DNA from: Deltaproteobacteria bacterium
GTDB taxonomy: Bacteria; Myxococcota_A; UBA796; JAFGLY01
Assembly (NCBI GenBank): GCA_016927815.1
Contig: JAFGLY010000215.1
Coordinates: 1 to 48,018, forward strand
Direction of reading: 5' to 3'
DNA: 48,018 bases
Shown: positions 39,115 through 47,772 of the stretch, piece after piece
Numbering within the stretch: position 1 is the stretch's first letter
How the letters are laid out: the number at the start of each line of letters is the position of its first letter
The notes under the pieces: model-generated
What the model saw: only the letters and a program-made list of their open reading frames with translations
Databases searched by the model: none
What the model was told of the DNA's origin: nothing
Position numbers and translations under genes: made by a program

Positions 39115-41976
39115 ATGAAACCACGCCTCGTTCGTCTTCCGCGGGCCGCGGCATGGGCTGTGCTCGCGATCCTCCTGCTCCTGCCGGCGCCCCGGGCCGG
39201 GGCTCGGCCGGATCCCTGGGAGACCACGCTCGCACGCGTCGCCCGGGCCGTGCTCACCATCGAGGTGTCGGCCACCCGCCCCCTCGACACGGAGGGCGCC
39301 ACGGCCACGGAGGGCACCGGCTTCATCGTGGACCTCGCCCGTGGCCTGGTCCTCACGAACCGGCACATGGTCCACGTGGGCCCGGTGCGGGCCCGGGGCA
39401 TCACGCTCGACAAGGAGGAGGTCGAACTCGAGCCCATCTATCGCGACCCCGTCCACGACTTCGGGTTCTACCGATTCGATCCCTCCGAGGTCCGGTTCAT
39501 GGGTCTGGCCGAGCTCTCCCTCCAGCCGGAGCGGGCGCGCGTGGGCACCGCGATCCGCGTGGTGGGCAACGATGCGGGGGAAAAGCTCTCCATCCTCGAC
39601 GGTACCCTGGCACGCCTCGATCGACCGGCGCCCCACTACGGCACCGACTCCTACAACGACTTCAACACCTTCTACTACCAGGCCGCCACCTCCACCTCCG
39701 GTGGATCCTCGGGCTCCCCGGTGGTGGACGTCACGGGAGCCGTCCTGGCGCTCAACGCGGGCGGTGCCACGTCGGCCGCCTCCTCCTTCTACCTCCCGGT
39801 GCACCGGGCACGGCGCGCGCTCGACCTGCTCCGGCGGGGGGAACCCGTGCCTCGAGGGGACATCCAGGCCACCCTCCTCTACCAGCCCTTCGAGGTCTTG
39901 AGCCGCCTGGGGCTCGCACCGGGCACCGAGGCCGCGGTGCGCAAGGCTCTGCCCCGTGCCGAGGGAATGCTGGTGGTGGACAGCGTCGTACCGGGTGGGC
40001 CCTGCGACGGCCTCGTGCAGCCCGGGGACATCCTGGTCCGCGTGGCCGGCCGGCTCGCCGAGGACTTCGACGTCCTCGAGGACGCGCTCGATGCCCGCGT
40101 GGGCCAGCAGGTCCGGCTCGCGCTCGATCGGGCCGGGAGGTCCGTAGAGGTGGACGTGCGGGTGGACGACCTCCATCGTCTCACACCCTCCCGCTTCATC
40201 GAGTTCTCCCAGGCGATCCTCCAGGAGACCTCCCTCCAGATCGCCCGGAACCGCCACGTCCCGGCCCGGGGCGTGGTCCTGATCGAGCCGGGATACGCCT
40301 TCCGCAACGCCCGGATCGGATCCGGAACCCTCGTCCTGGCCGTCGACGACCAGCCGGTGGAGGATCTCGACGCCCTCGCGTCCCTTCTCGCCGGGCTGCC
40401 CGATGGCCGCAAGGTGCGGGTCCGGTACCGGGGCCTGTCCAGCTTCCACCAGGACAAGGTGGCGGTGCTCACCGTGGACCGCCACTGGTCGCCCGCCCGG
40501 GACTGCCGGCGCAACGACGCGAGCGGTCTCTGGGACTGCCACGACCTTCCCGAGCCTCCCACGGCGCCCGCCCTGCAAGCCCCCGGAGCCTCGGCCTCCT
40601 TCGAGGCGGTCCGCGATCCGGTGGCCGCGCGCCTCGCACCGTCGCTGTGCCACATACGGTTCACGATCCCCTTCCGGACCGAGGGGGTCGAGGGATGGTC
40701 CTACATCGGCACCGGCCTGGTGGTGGACACCCAAGAGGGCCTGGTGGTCACGGACCGGGGCACGGTGCCCATCTCGCTGGGCGACGCTGAACTCACCTTC
40801 GCCGGATCCGTGCGGGTGCCCGCCGAGGTGCTGTTTCTGCACCCGGTCCACAACGTGGCCGTGCTCAGGTACGATCCCGCACGGCTCGGGTCCGTGCCGG
40901 TGGTGGCCGCCCGCCTCGCACCCGGTGCCGACCTCGACGCCGGCGACGCGGTGCACCAGGTGGGGCTCACCTCCTCCTCCCGCGTGGTGTCCCAGTCCAC
41001 GCGCATCACGCGGGTGGACCTCGCCGCGGGCGCCTCGCCCCGTCCCCCCTGCTTCCAGGAGGCCAACGCCGAGGTCTGGCAGATCGCCGAGGCGGCTTCG
41101 TCCATCGGAGGCGTACTGGCCGACCGAGAGGCCCGCGTGGTGGGCCTGTGGGCCTTCCAACTCGAAGACTCCGGCTCGGGACACTTCTACGGCCTGCCCG
41201 TGGACAGCGTGGTGGACGTGGTGGAGCCTTTCCGGCGGGGCCAGGAGCCCGTCCTGCGCGACCTGGGCCTCGAGGTGGACACCGAGAGCCTGGCCGGGGT
41301 TCGCGACCAGGGGTTGCCCGCCGCGCTGGTGACCCGCCTCGAACAGGCCGACCCGGAGCGGCGCCAGGCCCTCGTGGTGCTCCGGATCCACCCCGACGCG
41401 CCCGCGGCCTCGGTCCTCGCAGGCGGCGACGTGCTCCTGGCACTCGACGGCGTCCCCGTCACGCGGCCCCGGCAGATCGAGTCGCTCCTCGCCGACGCCG
41501 GCCCCACGGTACGCGTCACGCGCCTGGTGGACGGGCGCGTCGAGGACGTCGAGGTGGAACCGGTGGTCCTGGACGGCCGGGGGATCCGGCGGGCCGTGGC
41601 CTTTGCCGGGGCCCTGCTCCACGCGCCGCACCGGGCCCTGGGCATGATGTACGGCCTGCCGGCCGACGGCCTGTACCTGTCCTGGTACTGGTACGGAGGC
41701 CCTGCGGCCCAGTACGGCCTCCACGCCAGTACGCTCGTCCGTGCCGTGAACGACGTGCCGGTCCACGACCTCGACAGCTTTCTCGCGGTGGTCCGAACCC
41801 TCGGGGATCGCGCGCCGGTCCGCGTGAGGGTCTGCGGGCTGAACGGCGCCGAGTCGGTCCACACGCTGCTCACCGACCAGGTCTACTGGCCCACCTCGCT
41901 CCTGGAACGCGGTTCCGGCGGCTGGCACCACGCGCCCCTCCACTCCGAGGATGCCAAGGGCGCGAGCCTGAGGTAG
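39115..41976 (+). CDS. Nma111-like double HtrA serine protease
   Basis: 953 residues, ATG at 39115, signal peptide about 1-30 (ending RAGA), so periplasmic. The first trypsin-like domain (about 35-240) has triad His84 (LVLTNRHMV), Asp115 (YRDPVHDFGFYRFDP) and Ser199 (GGSSGSPVVD), with the stretch IRVVGNDAGEKLSILDGTLA and YNDFNTFYYQAA. These match, almost word for word, the eukaryotic Nma111/Ynm3 family as I know it. PDZ-like segments follow (LVQPGDILVRVAGRL, GTLVLAVDDQPVEDLDALASL). A second protease-like domain (about 505-730) is degenerate: His replaced (TDRGTVP), Asp changed to Asn (HPVHNVAVLRYDP), Ser site IGGVL. More PDZ-like units end the protein. Nma111 is also a double, half-inactive HtrA. 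The role here is probably envelope protein quality control; substrates are unknown. Confidence 0.88.
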   Translation: MKPRLVRLPRAAAWAVLAILLLLPAPRAGARPDPWETTLARVARAVLTIEVSATRPLDTEGATATEGTGFIVDLARGLVLTNRHMVHVGPVRARGITLDKEEVELEPIYRDPVHDFGFYRFDPSEVRFMGLAELSLQPERARVGTAIRVVGNDAGEKLSILDGTLARLDRPAPHYGTDSYNDFNTFYYQAATSTSGGSSGSPVVDVTGAVLALNAGGATSAASSFYLPVHRARRALDLLRRGEPVPRGDIQATLLYQPFEVLSRLGLAPGTEAAVRKALPRAEGMLVVDSVVPGGPCDGLVQPGDILVRVAGRLAEDFDVLEDALDARVGQQVRLALDRAGRSVEVDVRVDDLHRLTPSRFIEFSQAILQETSLQIARNRHVPARGVVLIEPGYAFRNARIGSGTLVLAVDDQPVEDLDALASLLAGLPDGRKVRVRYRGLSSFHQDKVAVLTVDRHWSPARDCRRNDASGLWDCHDLPEPPTAPALQAPGASASFEAVRDPVAARLAPSLCHIRFTIPFRTEGVEGWSYIGTGLVVDTQEGLVVTDRGTVPISLGDAELTFAGSVRVPAEVLFLHPVHNVAVLRYDPARLGSVPVVAARLAPGADLDAGDAVHQVGLTSSSRVVSQSTRITRVDLAAGASPRPPCFQEANAEVWQIAEAASSIGGVLADREARVVGLWAFQLEDSGSGHFYGLPVDSVVDVVEPFRRGQEPVLRDLGLEVDTESLAGVRDQGLPAALVTRLEQADPERRQALVVLRIHPDAPAASVLAGGDVLLALDGVPVTRPRQIESLLADAGPTVRVTRLVDGRVEDVEVEPVVLDGRGIRRAVAFAGALLHAPHRALGMMYGLPADGLYLSWYWYGGPAAQYGLHASTLVRAVNDVPVHDLDSFLAVVRTLGDRAPVRVRVCGLNGAESVHTLLTDQVYWPTSLLERGSGGWHHAPLHSEDAKGASLR

Positions 41977-42012
41977 GTTCGGAGAGGCAACCGGTCCACG
42001 CGGAGGTGACTC

Positions 42013-43137
42013 GTGCGTGCCTTCTTCCTCTTCCTGGCCCTCCAGGCCTGCGACTCCTCGAACGATCTCGTGGTTCCGCCTCCCTACGACACGGCCGAGA
42101 ACGCCGATCGAGACGACGACGGGTGGACCGTGGGCGAGGGCGACTGCAACGACGACGATCCGGCCGTGAACCCGGGGGCCGACGAGATCCCCTGCGACTT
42201 CATCGACAACGACTGTCACAGCGGGGATCTCACCGACGCGGACAACGACGGCCACAACTGCGAGGAGGTCGGCGGAACCGACTGCGACGACAACGATCCG
42301 GCCATCCATCCGGGGGCCACGGACGAGTGCGGCGACCGGATCGATCGCGACTGCGACGGCGACGACGAGTGCGACTGCGACGACGACGGGTGGGACTCCG
42401 AGGCGACCTGCAAGGGGCAGGACTGCGACGACACCAACGCCGAGATCCATCCCAATGCCGCCGACGACGTCCCGAACGGCGTGGACGACAACTGCGACGG
42501 CGTGCCCGACGACGCTGCCCACTGCAACGCCTACGCGCCGGTCAGCAACGGTCCCGAGGCCCTCCTCACCTACGCCACGTTCTACGAGGACACCGACTAC
42601 ACCGAGACGTTCACCATCCCCAACTGGGACACCGAGGTACATCGCGGCACGGTGACCCGCCTCCTGACCGACGGACACGGGCACACACGGCAGTCGGACG
42701 CGTACTGGCGGTGCCAGGAGGGCGTGATGACGGTCTCGGGCTTCTCCTACCTGGAGGACGGCAAGTCCGTGGCCTGGATCACCTACAGCAAGCCGCACCC
42801 CTTCCTCGCCAGCCCGGCCTCCCTCGGCCCGGGCGAGGAGTGGAGCTACGCGTATACCGCCTGGGAAGGCTCCCTCGGAGCGCTCTGGGCGAGGAGCGGC
42901 ACGTACACGAGCCTGGGCGTCGGGAGCATCACGGTGGCAGCCGGCGCCTTCGAGGCTCTCGAGATCATGGAGGAATACGAGCAGGTAGATCTGCAACTCG
43001 GCATCTACGACGCCCGGGGCACGGTCCACCTGTGGTACGTCTGGGGCCTGGGCCTGGTGCTCTACGAGGATCGTGACGAAAAGGGCGAGATCCAGGAGTG
43101 CCGCGAGCTGGAGTCCTACACGGGATTCTACCCCTGA
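42013..43137 (+). CDS. MopE-type metal-binding-motif lipoprotein
   Basis: 374 residues, GTG at 42013 with GGAGGTGACTC just upstream. A short signal peptide ends LQAC (Cys13), a plausible lipobox. Residues about 30-165 hold three copies of the MopE motif: DCNDDDPAVNPGADEIPCDF, DCDDNDPAIHPGATDECGDR and DCDDTNAEIHPNAADDVPNG, each ending with (D/R)DNC- or DRDCDG-type cysteines. These short Asp/Cys-rich units are expected to bind Ca2+ or Cu and are abundant in myxobacterial surface proteins. The C-terminal 200 residues form a beta-rich domain I do not recognise. The 3' end overlaps the next gene by 40 bases. Confidence 0.82.
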   Translation: MRAFFLFLALQACDSSNDLVVPPPYDTAENADRDDDGWTVGEGDCNDDDPAVNPGADEIPCDFIDNDCHSGDLTDADNDGHNCEEVGGTDCDDNDPAIHPGATDECGDRIDRDCDGDDECDCDDDGWDSEATCKGQDCDDTNAEIHPNAADDVPNGVDDNCDGVPDDAAHCNAYAPVSNGPEALLTYATFYEDTDYTETFTIPNWDTEVHRGTVTRLLTDGHGHTRQSDAYWRCQEGVMTVSGFSYLEDGKSVAWITYSKPHPFLASPASLGPGEEWSYAYTAWEGSLGALWARSGTYTSLGVGSITVAAGAFEALEIMEEYEQVDLQLGIYDARGTVHLWYVWGLGLVLYEDRDEKGEIQECRELESYTGFYP

Positions 43138-44684
43138 CGCTCGCGCTCCTTGCTCTGGCGTCCTGCTCCGCGCCGGCCCCAGAGGCGGTGGCCTTCGTGC
43201 GTGGCGGCGTGGTGTTGCAGGAGAATGCGACCGGAGGAGAACCCCTGCCCGGAGGCCGGTCCTTCGTCCCCCTCGCCTGGACGCCCGGCGAGACGGTGGA
43301 GATCGGGGGCGATCGGTTCGTCGCCCCGCTGCAGGCCTCCTGCGTGCCCCTCCTCCGCCACAGGTTGGGCAACGTCTCCCGCGCCATTGCCCTGGGGGCC
43401 GAGGCACCGGACACCGCGCTCGCGTGGTCTCCGGACGGCAGCCGCCTCGCGGTGGGCACCCGCCTCGGCACGCTCCTCCTCATCGACCCCTCCACGGGCG
43501 AGGTCACGGCCGAGCGCGACTTCCCGGAGGCCGTCGTCAAGCGGGTGGCCTGGTCGGCCCGAGGCGACGTGCTGTACGCCGGCGAGCAGTCTCCGGACGC
43601 CTTTCTCCACGCGCTGGACCCCCGGACCCTGGACACCCGGTGGTCCCTCCGCCTGGCCGACGAGGTCGGCACGTCGCCCGCTCCGCCCGGCGACGACCTG
43701 TACGGGATCTACACCCTGCCGGGGGTCTACGGCCTCGAGGTCCTCCCCGACGGGGCGCTGCTGGTCTCCGCGGTCCACGGTTGGAACGACACGCACGGGG
43801 CCCGCTGCAACCGCTCGCGCCTCCTGGTCCTGGACCCCTCTGGCAACGTCCTCGCGGCCTGGCCTCGGGAGAACGCGGCCGACGCCACCCTCATGCATCC
43901 TCGCGTGGACGCTTCAGGGCGCCTGGCGGCGGTGCCCGTGGGTCGCTCGGCCGAGGGTCCGCCTCCGGCGGACCTGCCCGTCCACGGCGTCCAGATTCTC
44001 ACCCTGCCCGACCTCGAGCCGGCCGCTGCGTTCGTGCCGCCACCGTTGGAGCCCTGGTTTGACTCAGTGTTCGCCTGGGAGGCGGTAGACGTCTCGGCCC
44101 GCCTGGACCGGGTTCTCCTCGGCCTGGGCGACGGTCGGCTCTTCGTCGTGCCCATCGCCCAAGACGCCGCGCCCCTCCGCCTGGACCTGGGTACGCCCGT
44201 GGTCTCGGGGGGCGTGCCGCTCGCAGCCTCCGTGGGGTTCGGGTTCTTCCACCAGGACACCCTCGTCAGCCAGACCGCACGTTCCAACATTCCTTACGGC
44301 AACCCCATTCCGGACGTCCGCCCGGCCTGGGCCCATCCCGCGGAGAACGCCATCCGGGTGCACGACCTGGAGGGTCGCCTCCAGTGGGAGTGGCGGGGGC
44401 CTCACGCGTTGGCCGGCCTCTCCCTCGGCCCCGGAGACCTGCTCGTGGCCGGGGCCGGTCCCCGTGTGGCCGATGATCGGCGCGACCTGTTCGGGGCCCT
44501 GCTCTTCCGCCTGGACGGCGAGGGCACCGGCTACGAGCGCCTGGTCACGGCCTGCCCGACCTCCGGACCGGTGTTCATCCACCACGCGCTGTCTGCCCAG
44601 GGACTGCTCGCCGTGGCGGCATTTCCCTTCCTGGGAGGCGACGGGGCGCTCGAGGGCGACTACGAGGTGGTCGTGTTTCGGTAA
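43098..44684 (+). CDS. lipoprotein with beta-propeller-like repeats
   Basis: 528 residues from GTG at 43098, inside the end of the previous gene (40-base overlap in another frame). The signal peptide ends LALASC (Cys23), a strong lipobox, which supports this start. The body shows WD40/PQQ-like blades: ALAWSPDGSRLAVGTRLGTLLLIDPSTGEV, VAWSARGDVLYAGEQSPDAFLHALDPRTLD, RLLVLDPSGNVLAAWPREN, VHDLEGRLQWEWRGPHALAG. The last resembles the arylsulfotransferase/PQQ type. No active-site motif was recognised. It could be a surface-anchored binding scaffold. It is cotranscribed with the MopE-motif gene and converges on the small lipoprotein gene. Confidence 0.75.
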   Translation: MPRAGVLHGILPLTLALLALASCSAPAPEAVAFVRGGVVLQENATGGEPLPGGRSFVPLAWTPGETVEIGGDRFVAPLQASCVPLLRHRLGNVSRAIALGAEAPDTALAWSPDGSRLAVGTRLGTLLLIDPSTGEVTAERDFPEAVVKRVAWSARGDVLYAGEQSPDAFLHALDPRTLDTRWSLRLADEVGTSPAPPGDDLYGIYTLPGVYGLEVLPDGALLVSAVHGWNDTHGARCNRSRLLVLDPSGNVLAAWPRENAADATLMHPRVDASGRLAAVPVGRSAEGPPPADLPVHGVQILTLPDLEPAAAFVPPPLEPWFDSVFAWEAVDVSARLDRVLLGLGDGRLFVVPIAQDAAPLRLDLGTPVVSGGVPLAASVGFGFFHQDTLVSQTARSNIPYGNPIPDVRPAWAHPAENAIRVHDLEGRLQWEWRGPHALAGLSLGPGDLLVAGAGPRVADDRRDLFGALLFRLDGEGTGYERLVTACPTSGPVFIHHALSAQGLLAVAAFPFLGGDGALEGDYEVVVFR

Positions 44685-44733
44685 ATGGGACGCCCATAAT
44701 CGTCGGCCGGAGCCGCGTGGGGAGCGTCGGACG

Positions 44734-45153
44734 TCAGGGGACGACGATCTCGATTCCCTCGAACGTCTCCTCGTGGTAGTCCACCGCGATCGTGTAGGTA
44801 CCGGCGTCGTTCCCCTCGATCTCCACCAGGAAGTCCATGTAGCAGATGCAATCGCAGCCGTACTCGCCCTCGACGAGGTCGTCGAACGCCACCTCGAGGG
44901 CGAAGCCGTCCCGGGTCACGTCCGCCTCGGGCTCGGGGCAGCAGTTGGCGACGAGGTCGTCCAGGTGGAGCTGGATGGTGGGGCCGTCGGCCTCGGCCCA
45001 GACCACCGGTTCCTTCTCCCCGGTGTCGAGGTCCAGCGCGCGGTCGTAGGGGCTGCCCTCGCACTCGCCAGCGGTGACGTCGGCGCTGCCACCGATGATC
45101 TCGGAGGAGCAGGCAGCGGCGAGCGGGAGGAGGAACAGTCGGAAGCGGGTCAT
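44734..45153 (-). CDS. small hypothetical lipoprotein
   Basis: 139 residues from the ATG at 45153, with GGAG 7 bases upstream. The N-terminus ends in lipobox LAAAC (Cys15), so the mature protein is about 125 residues and acidic. It contains a cysteine cluster (ANCCPEPEADV, YGCDCICYMDF) that could form disulfides or bind metal, and a beta-type C-terminus (TYTIAVDYHEETFEGIEIVVP). I recognise no family. It is followed by a short convergent gap to the beta-propeller lipoprotein, and a 225-bp non-coding gap separates it from the MscS gene upstream; nothing recognisable is in that gap. Confidence 0.65.
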   Translation of the reverse strand: MTRFRLFLLPLAAACSSEIIGGSADVTAGECEGSPYDRALDLDTGEKEPVVWAEADGPTIQLHLDDLVANCCPEPEADVTRDGFALEVAFDDLVEGEYGCDCICYMDFLVEIEGNDAGTYTIAVDYHEETFEGIEIVVP

Positions 45154-45378
45154 GGGAGGACTCCATGGGGTCAGGGTCGCACGCCAGCGATGCATATCCC
45201 GTGCCTGAACGGGCGGGTGCGTCGGACCGGGCCTGGAGCGAGGGATCTCTCGATCCACCCCGGCTCTGCGGCACGGGTGGGCGCGACCGGACCGGGATCC
45301 GCATGTCCAATCGGGAGCGCCTCGCCCGAGCCATCCGGCCGTGGACACCGTGGCCGGACTTCCCTCCGCCTCGGCGCG

Positions 45379-46488
45379 TCAGCCCGCATGCTGGACCTCG
45401 AGGTGCGCAGGCGGATCCGTCTCGAGGTGCACCGTCTGGGTCGGGAACGCGAACGCGAGCCCCCTGGCTTCGATGCGCCGCATGATCTCCAAGAACAGGT
45501 CCTGCTTCACCTCGAGGTACTCTGCCCAGTTCGTGGTGACCGTGAAGCAATAGAGGAAGATGTCGAGGCTGGAAGGACCGAAGTTGTCGAAGTTCACCAG
45601 GAAGAAGTCGCTCCTCAGCCGCTCGTCGTCCAGGATGAGCTGGCGGATCTCCTGGACGAGCTGCTCCACCTGGTCGGGACGGGTCGAGTAGGTAACGCCG
45701 ATCGTCGTCTTGATCCGACGCTTTCGCATCTGGGACCAGTTGTTCGTCGCGATCGTCGTGAAGTTGGCGTTGGGAACGGTGATCAGGCTGTCCGAGAACG
45801 TGCGGACCCGGGTGGTGCGCAGCCCGACCTCCTCCACGGTCCCCTCGATCGACCCGGTCTCGATCCAGTCGCCGATCTGGAACGGCTTGTCGAGGAAGAT
45901 CACGAACGAACCGAAGAGGTTGGCCACGGTATCCTTGGAGGCCATGGCGAGGGCCACACCGCCGATGCCGAGCCCGGCGAGCAGACTGGCGACCGAGTAG
46001 CCGAGGTTCTGCAGCACCAGGACGACGCCGATGACCAGGAGGAACACCCGCGCGCTTCGCCGCACGATCGGCACGAGCTGGTCGTCGAGCCGGGTGTCGG
46101 TACTCTGCGCCCGCTTCTGCCAGAGTCCGGTGAGCCCGTCCGAGAGGCGGATGGAGAACCAGACCCCCAGCACCACGCTGGTCGCGGTGGCGATCGCCCT
46201 GGCGTAGTGGTCGATGTCCACCGGCTCCTTCGGGAGCGGCAGGATCAGCACCGCCAGGAACACGCCGGCGACCATGGCGGCCCACTCCAAAGGCCGGACC
46301 AGCGCGTCGAGCACCACTTCGTCCAGCGGCAGGGTGGTCCGCTCGCTGGCCCGGAGCAGGCGCCGAAAGACCGTCGTGACGATCCGCTTTCCGACGAAGC
46401 CGCCGAGCACGGCGAGGAACGAGGCCCCATAGACCCACAGATCGATGCCGAGGAGCGGGTAGGTGACGATGCGGGTCCAGAGGTCCAT
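45379..46488 (-). CDS. MscS-family mechanosensitive ion channel
   Basis: 369 residues, ATG at 46488. Four membrane helices: about 15-38, 65-85, 98-118 and the pore region. The pore helix has the glycine/alanine pattern LLAGLGIGGVALAMASKDTVANLFGS, the MscS signature, followed by FVIFLDKPFQIGDWIE and the beta domain (GTVEEVGLRTTRVRTFSDSLITVPNANF). The C-terminal alpha/beta domain ends with a short tail. It opens on membrane tension to release solutes in hypo-osmotic shock. It is a medium-size member without the long periplasmic extension of MscK. The 255-bp gap upstream holds two perfect hairpins (46577-46618) and no gene. Confidence 0.95.
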   Translation of the reverse strand: MDLWTRIVTYPLLGIDLWVYGASFLAVLGGFVGKRIVTTVFRRLLRASERTTLPLDEVVLDALVRPLEWAAMVAGVFLAVLILPLPKEPVDIDHYARAIATATSVVLGVWFSIRLSDGLTGLWQKRAQSTDTRLDDQLVPIVRRSARVFLLVIGVVLVLQNLGYSVASLLAGLGIGGVALAMASKDTVANLFGSFVIFLDKPFQIGDWIETGSIEGTVEEVGLRTTRVRTFSDSLITVPNANFTTIATNNWSQMRKRRIKTTIGVTYSTRPDQVEQLVQEIRQLILDDERLRSDFFLVNFDNFGPSSLDIFLYCFTVTTNWAEYLEVKQDLFLEIMRRIEARGLAFAFPTQTVHLETDPPAHLEVQHAG

Positions 46489-46576
46489 CGGGTGTCCTCC
46501 TCCTGGGCCGACCCCTACGGACGGTGCCTGTCAAGGCACGAGGGCGGCCATCGCGCCGCGGCGCGAGGGGTGTGTG

Positions 46577-46618
46577 GTTCGATCGGCATCGAACAGGCCT
46601 TAGGGAGCGTGCTCCCTA
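46577..46618. other. two adjacent perfect hairpins in an intergenic gap
   Basis: GTTCGAT-CGGC-ATCGAAC (46577-46594; 7-bp stem, 4-base loop) and TAGGGAGC-GT-GCTCCCTA (46601-46618; 8-bp stem, 2-base loop) lie between gspC's stop (46744) and mscS's start (46488). The second could end the gspC transcript in either direction, but no U-tract follows. The rest of 46489-46743 shows no coding pattern. Confidence 0.4.
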
Positions 46619-46743
46619 CCCATGGTCGGTTGGCGGGGCAACCGCAGAGGAACGTCCTACGGGCGTCTTCCTGCGTGCGAAAGCCGGTTCGGGTCAACAG
46701 GCCGCGTGCCGGGACGAGCGTGCGAACGAAGCGGGCCCGCGCG

Positions 46744-47622
46744 TCAGCGGACATCGATCCGGATCGTCCGCTGGCGGCGGCGCCGGGTCAGCCGAATCTC
46801 CACCGAGGAGGCGCCCGAGGAGGCGCGGAAGGCCTCCAGGACCTGGTCCTGGCTGAGGAGCGTCCTCCCGTTGACGGAGTGCAGCACGTCTCGGTTGCGC
46901 AGGCCGACCTTGTAGCCCAGGGAGCTCCGACGGATTCCCGTAAGCCGGACTCCGTCCCCCTCTCCGGCAGAACTCCGGTGGGGGGTGGCCCGCCCCAGTT
47001 CGGCCAACGCGCCGGGTTCCTCTGCCAGGGCGTCCAGCACCTCACGAGCAACCGCGAAGTGGTTGCTCGACAGCCTCTCGACGCCATCGTCCACGTTCAC
47101 GACGGACGTCGGGTCGATAGGCGCTGCGCCCTGTTCCTCGGGCGACCAGAGGAGCAGCACTTCTTGCTGCCCGTCGGATCGCTCCAGGGTGACCTGGCCC
47201 GGTTCGATGGCAACGATGGTGGCATCGTCCGCCAGTGCGTCGCCCACCCCGTAGCCCGTGGCATCCTCCACGATGGTGGTCCGTACCGTGCGGCGGCGCT
47301 TGCCGAGGTTCAACCGGACGCTCCTGGACTGGGGCGTGCCGATGAGGGCCGAACTGTACTCGGGCGGATCGGTGACCGCCGTGCCCACCAGGACCAGGTC
47401 CAACGTCGTCCGGCGTATACCCTCCGAATCTACGCCTCCACCGCCCACCTTGCTGGAGTCGAAGAGGCTGCGCTCCAGGATGGGCCCCGCGTACTCGGCC
47501 AGCGGCCTCGGGGGAGGCGGCGGCGGATCCCCTGTGTGCGCCTCCGCGCATGCGGTGCCGTCCGGGTCGGACGGATCGAGGATCGCCTCGAGGACGGTCC
47601 CCACGCTCCAGGACGCGAGCAC
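46744..47622 (-). CDS. gspC: GspC-like type II secretion protein, 5' end probably frameshifted
   Basis: Read from the GTG at 47622 the protein has 292 residues, but the membrane helix is already cut. Upstream in frame, with only non-canonical starts, comes RYTRTLLRKVFPALAWVTPLA, which completes a natural helix into LAVLASWSVGTVLEAIL. In the other frame an ATG at 47731 starts MNDSDRNHLLLRRQE, a plausible cytoplasmic N-terminus, so a one-base shift near 47683-47687 would join them. Downstream are the GspC HR domain (YAGPILERSLFDSSKV, LVLVGTAVTD) and a PDZ domain (LTGIRRSSLGYKVGLRNRDVLHSVNG). GspC links the inner-membrane platform to the GspD secretin. No gspD follows, so it is isolated. Its promoter side abuts the 32-bp arrays. 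Confidence 0.7.
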   Translation of the reverse strand: MLASWSVGTVLEAILDPSDPDGTACAEAHTGDPPPPPPRPLAEYAGPILERSLFDSSKVGGGGVDSEGIRRTTLDLVLVGTAVTDPPEYSSALIGTPQSRSVRLNLGKRRRTVRTTIVEDATGYGVGDALADDATIVAIEPGQVTLERSDGQQEVLLLWSPEEQGAAPIDPTSVVNVDDGVERLSSNHFAVAREVLDALAEEPGALAELGRATPHRSSAGEGDGVRLTGIRRSSLGYKVGLRNRDVLHSVNGRTLLSQDQVLEAFRASSGASSVEIRLTRRRRQRTIRIDVR

Positions 47623-47772
47623 AGCGAGCGGCGTGACCCACGCGAGGGCGGGGAAGACCTTCCGCAGCAGCGTTCGGGTGTATCGATTCCTGGCGGCGGA
47701 GAAGCAGATGGTTCCTGTCCGAATCGTTCATTCTCGAAACTACCTTCCTGGGTCGTCGTCCGCAAGGGGCAC

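Noticed and set aside
38824-43407. Leftward 1527-codon open frame with VVAV-like repeats
   Set aside because: It is the shadow of the Nma111-like and MopE-motif genes; the repeats reflect the GACGACGAC codons of the acidic MopE units.
45154-45378. Small genes in the gap between the lipoprotein and mscS
   Set aside because: Short frames on both strands have no ribosome site and a composition typical of non-coding GC-rich DNA.
46571-46594. tRNA T-loop-like GGTTCGAT
   Set aside because: No acceptor stem, anticodon arm or CCA-side pairing around it; it is explained by the small hairpin.
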